The position numbers and the translations under genes are program-made. Of a stretch of DNA of 6,267 nt, positions 6,055 to 6,267 are shown piece by piece. Below the pieces are notes generated by a model. That model ran no database searches. It was given only the letters and a program-made list of their open reading frames with translations, and was not told where the DNA came from. This stretch comes from Bacteroidia bacterium (GTDB lineage: Bacteria; Bacteroidota; Bacteroidia; Bacteroidales; GCA-2748055). The stretch is from NCBI GenBank assembly GCA_004525825.1, contig SPBY01000188.1:1-6267 (forward strand). The letters run 5' to 3'. How positions within the stretch are numbered: position 1 is the first letter of the stretch; every line of letters begins with the position of its first letter.

Positions 6055-6267
6055 ATGGTAAAACTCAGGGAAACCCCCATCGAAATTGGCAAAGAGGAAT
6101 TTACAGAGATTGGTCATTACTTAATTAACTCGATCGCAGATTTCCTCGAAACTATCAGGAAAGGATCTGTTACTCCTGCTGAAAGCTCTGAGCAACTGCA
6201 GGAAATACTGGGCTCTGCCTCACTGCCTGAAAACGGTACATCTGCATCCGAAGTAATGGCCCGTGCA
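6055..6267 (+). CDS. PLP-dependent group II decarboxylase (aromatic-L-amino-acid type), N-terminal part only
   Basis: 71 codons are open from the ATG at 6055 to the right edge. The start is set by an in-frame TAA at 6028. The sequence matches the N-terminal swap segment of group II pyridoxal-phosphate decarboxylases (aromatic amino acid, tyrosine or tryptophan decarboxylases). Diagnostic pieces are FTEIGHYLINSIADFLETI (16-34), SVTPAES (38-44) and LQEILGSASLPENG (48-61), the usual pattern of 'G-H-x-L-x-D-x-I-A-D-F-L' followed by 'V-x-P-G-E' and 'L-P-E-x-G'. Pro41-Ala-Glu replaces the more common Pro-Gly-Glu. These enzymes remove the carboxyl group from aromatic amino acids to give amines and work as dimers. 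The PLP-binding lysine and substrate-pocket residues lie beyond the window, so activity and substrate cannot be judged. No Shine-Dalgarno sequence is visible. Confidence 0.85.
   Translation, partial: MVKLRETPIEIGKEEFTEIGHYLINSIADFLETIRKGSVTPAESSEQLQEILGSASLPENGTSASEVMARA

Overview
The window looks like an ordinary chromosomal stretch from a member of the Bacteroidota, probably an environmental or anaerobic lineage. Three things point there. The secreted alpha/beta-hydrolase N-terminus, the soluble GT2 enzyme and the GT39-type enzyme read like Bacteroidota families. Most genes lack a Shine-Dalgarno sequence. The base composition is moderate, with AT-rich spacers. No taxonomic search was possible, so this assignment is an inference.

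Layout, left to right. (1) Minus strand, running off the left edge: the first 147 residues of an exported alpha/beta-hydrolase-type protein. (2) An AT-rich spacer of about 300 bases. (3) A plus-strand pair: a class I SAM-dependent methyltransferase, then, after 17 bases and the only strong Shine-Dalgarno sequence in the window, a 97-residue conserved protein of unknown function. (4) A 155-base spacer holding a short open stretch that may be a gene remnant. (5) A plus-strand GT39/ArnT-like membrane glycosyltransferase with a soluble C-terminal extension. (6) A minus-strand pair running toward it, a soluble GT2 glycosyltransferase followed by a GtrA-family membrane protein. The GtrA gene overlaps the 3' end of the GT39 gene tail to tail by 50 bases. 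(7) A plus-strand short-chain dehydrogenase/reductase, divergent from the GT2 gene with only 46 bases between start codons. (8) At the right edge, the first 71 residues of a PLP-dependent group II (aromatic-L-amino-acid type) decarboxylase.

The most coherent functional group is the middle block. GtrA proteins are thought to flip polyprenyl-phosphate-linked sugars. GT39-type GT-C enzymes use such lipid-linked sugars on the outer face of the inner membrane. The GT2 enzyme is a cytoplasmic sugar transferase. Together they suggest sugar decoration of an envelope glycan, lipid or protein, although the DPM1/GtrB-like enzyme that would charge the polyprenyl phosphate is not in the window. The methyltransferase plus 97-residue protein is probably a separate small operon. 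I see no rRNA, tRNA, CRISPR array, insertion sequence, phage gene or recognisable defence system, and no convincing evidence for a wholly new system. The best leads are the methyltransferase/97-residue pair and the overlapping GT39/GtrA gene ends.
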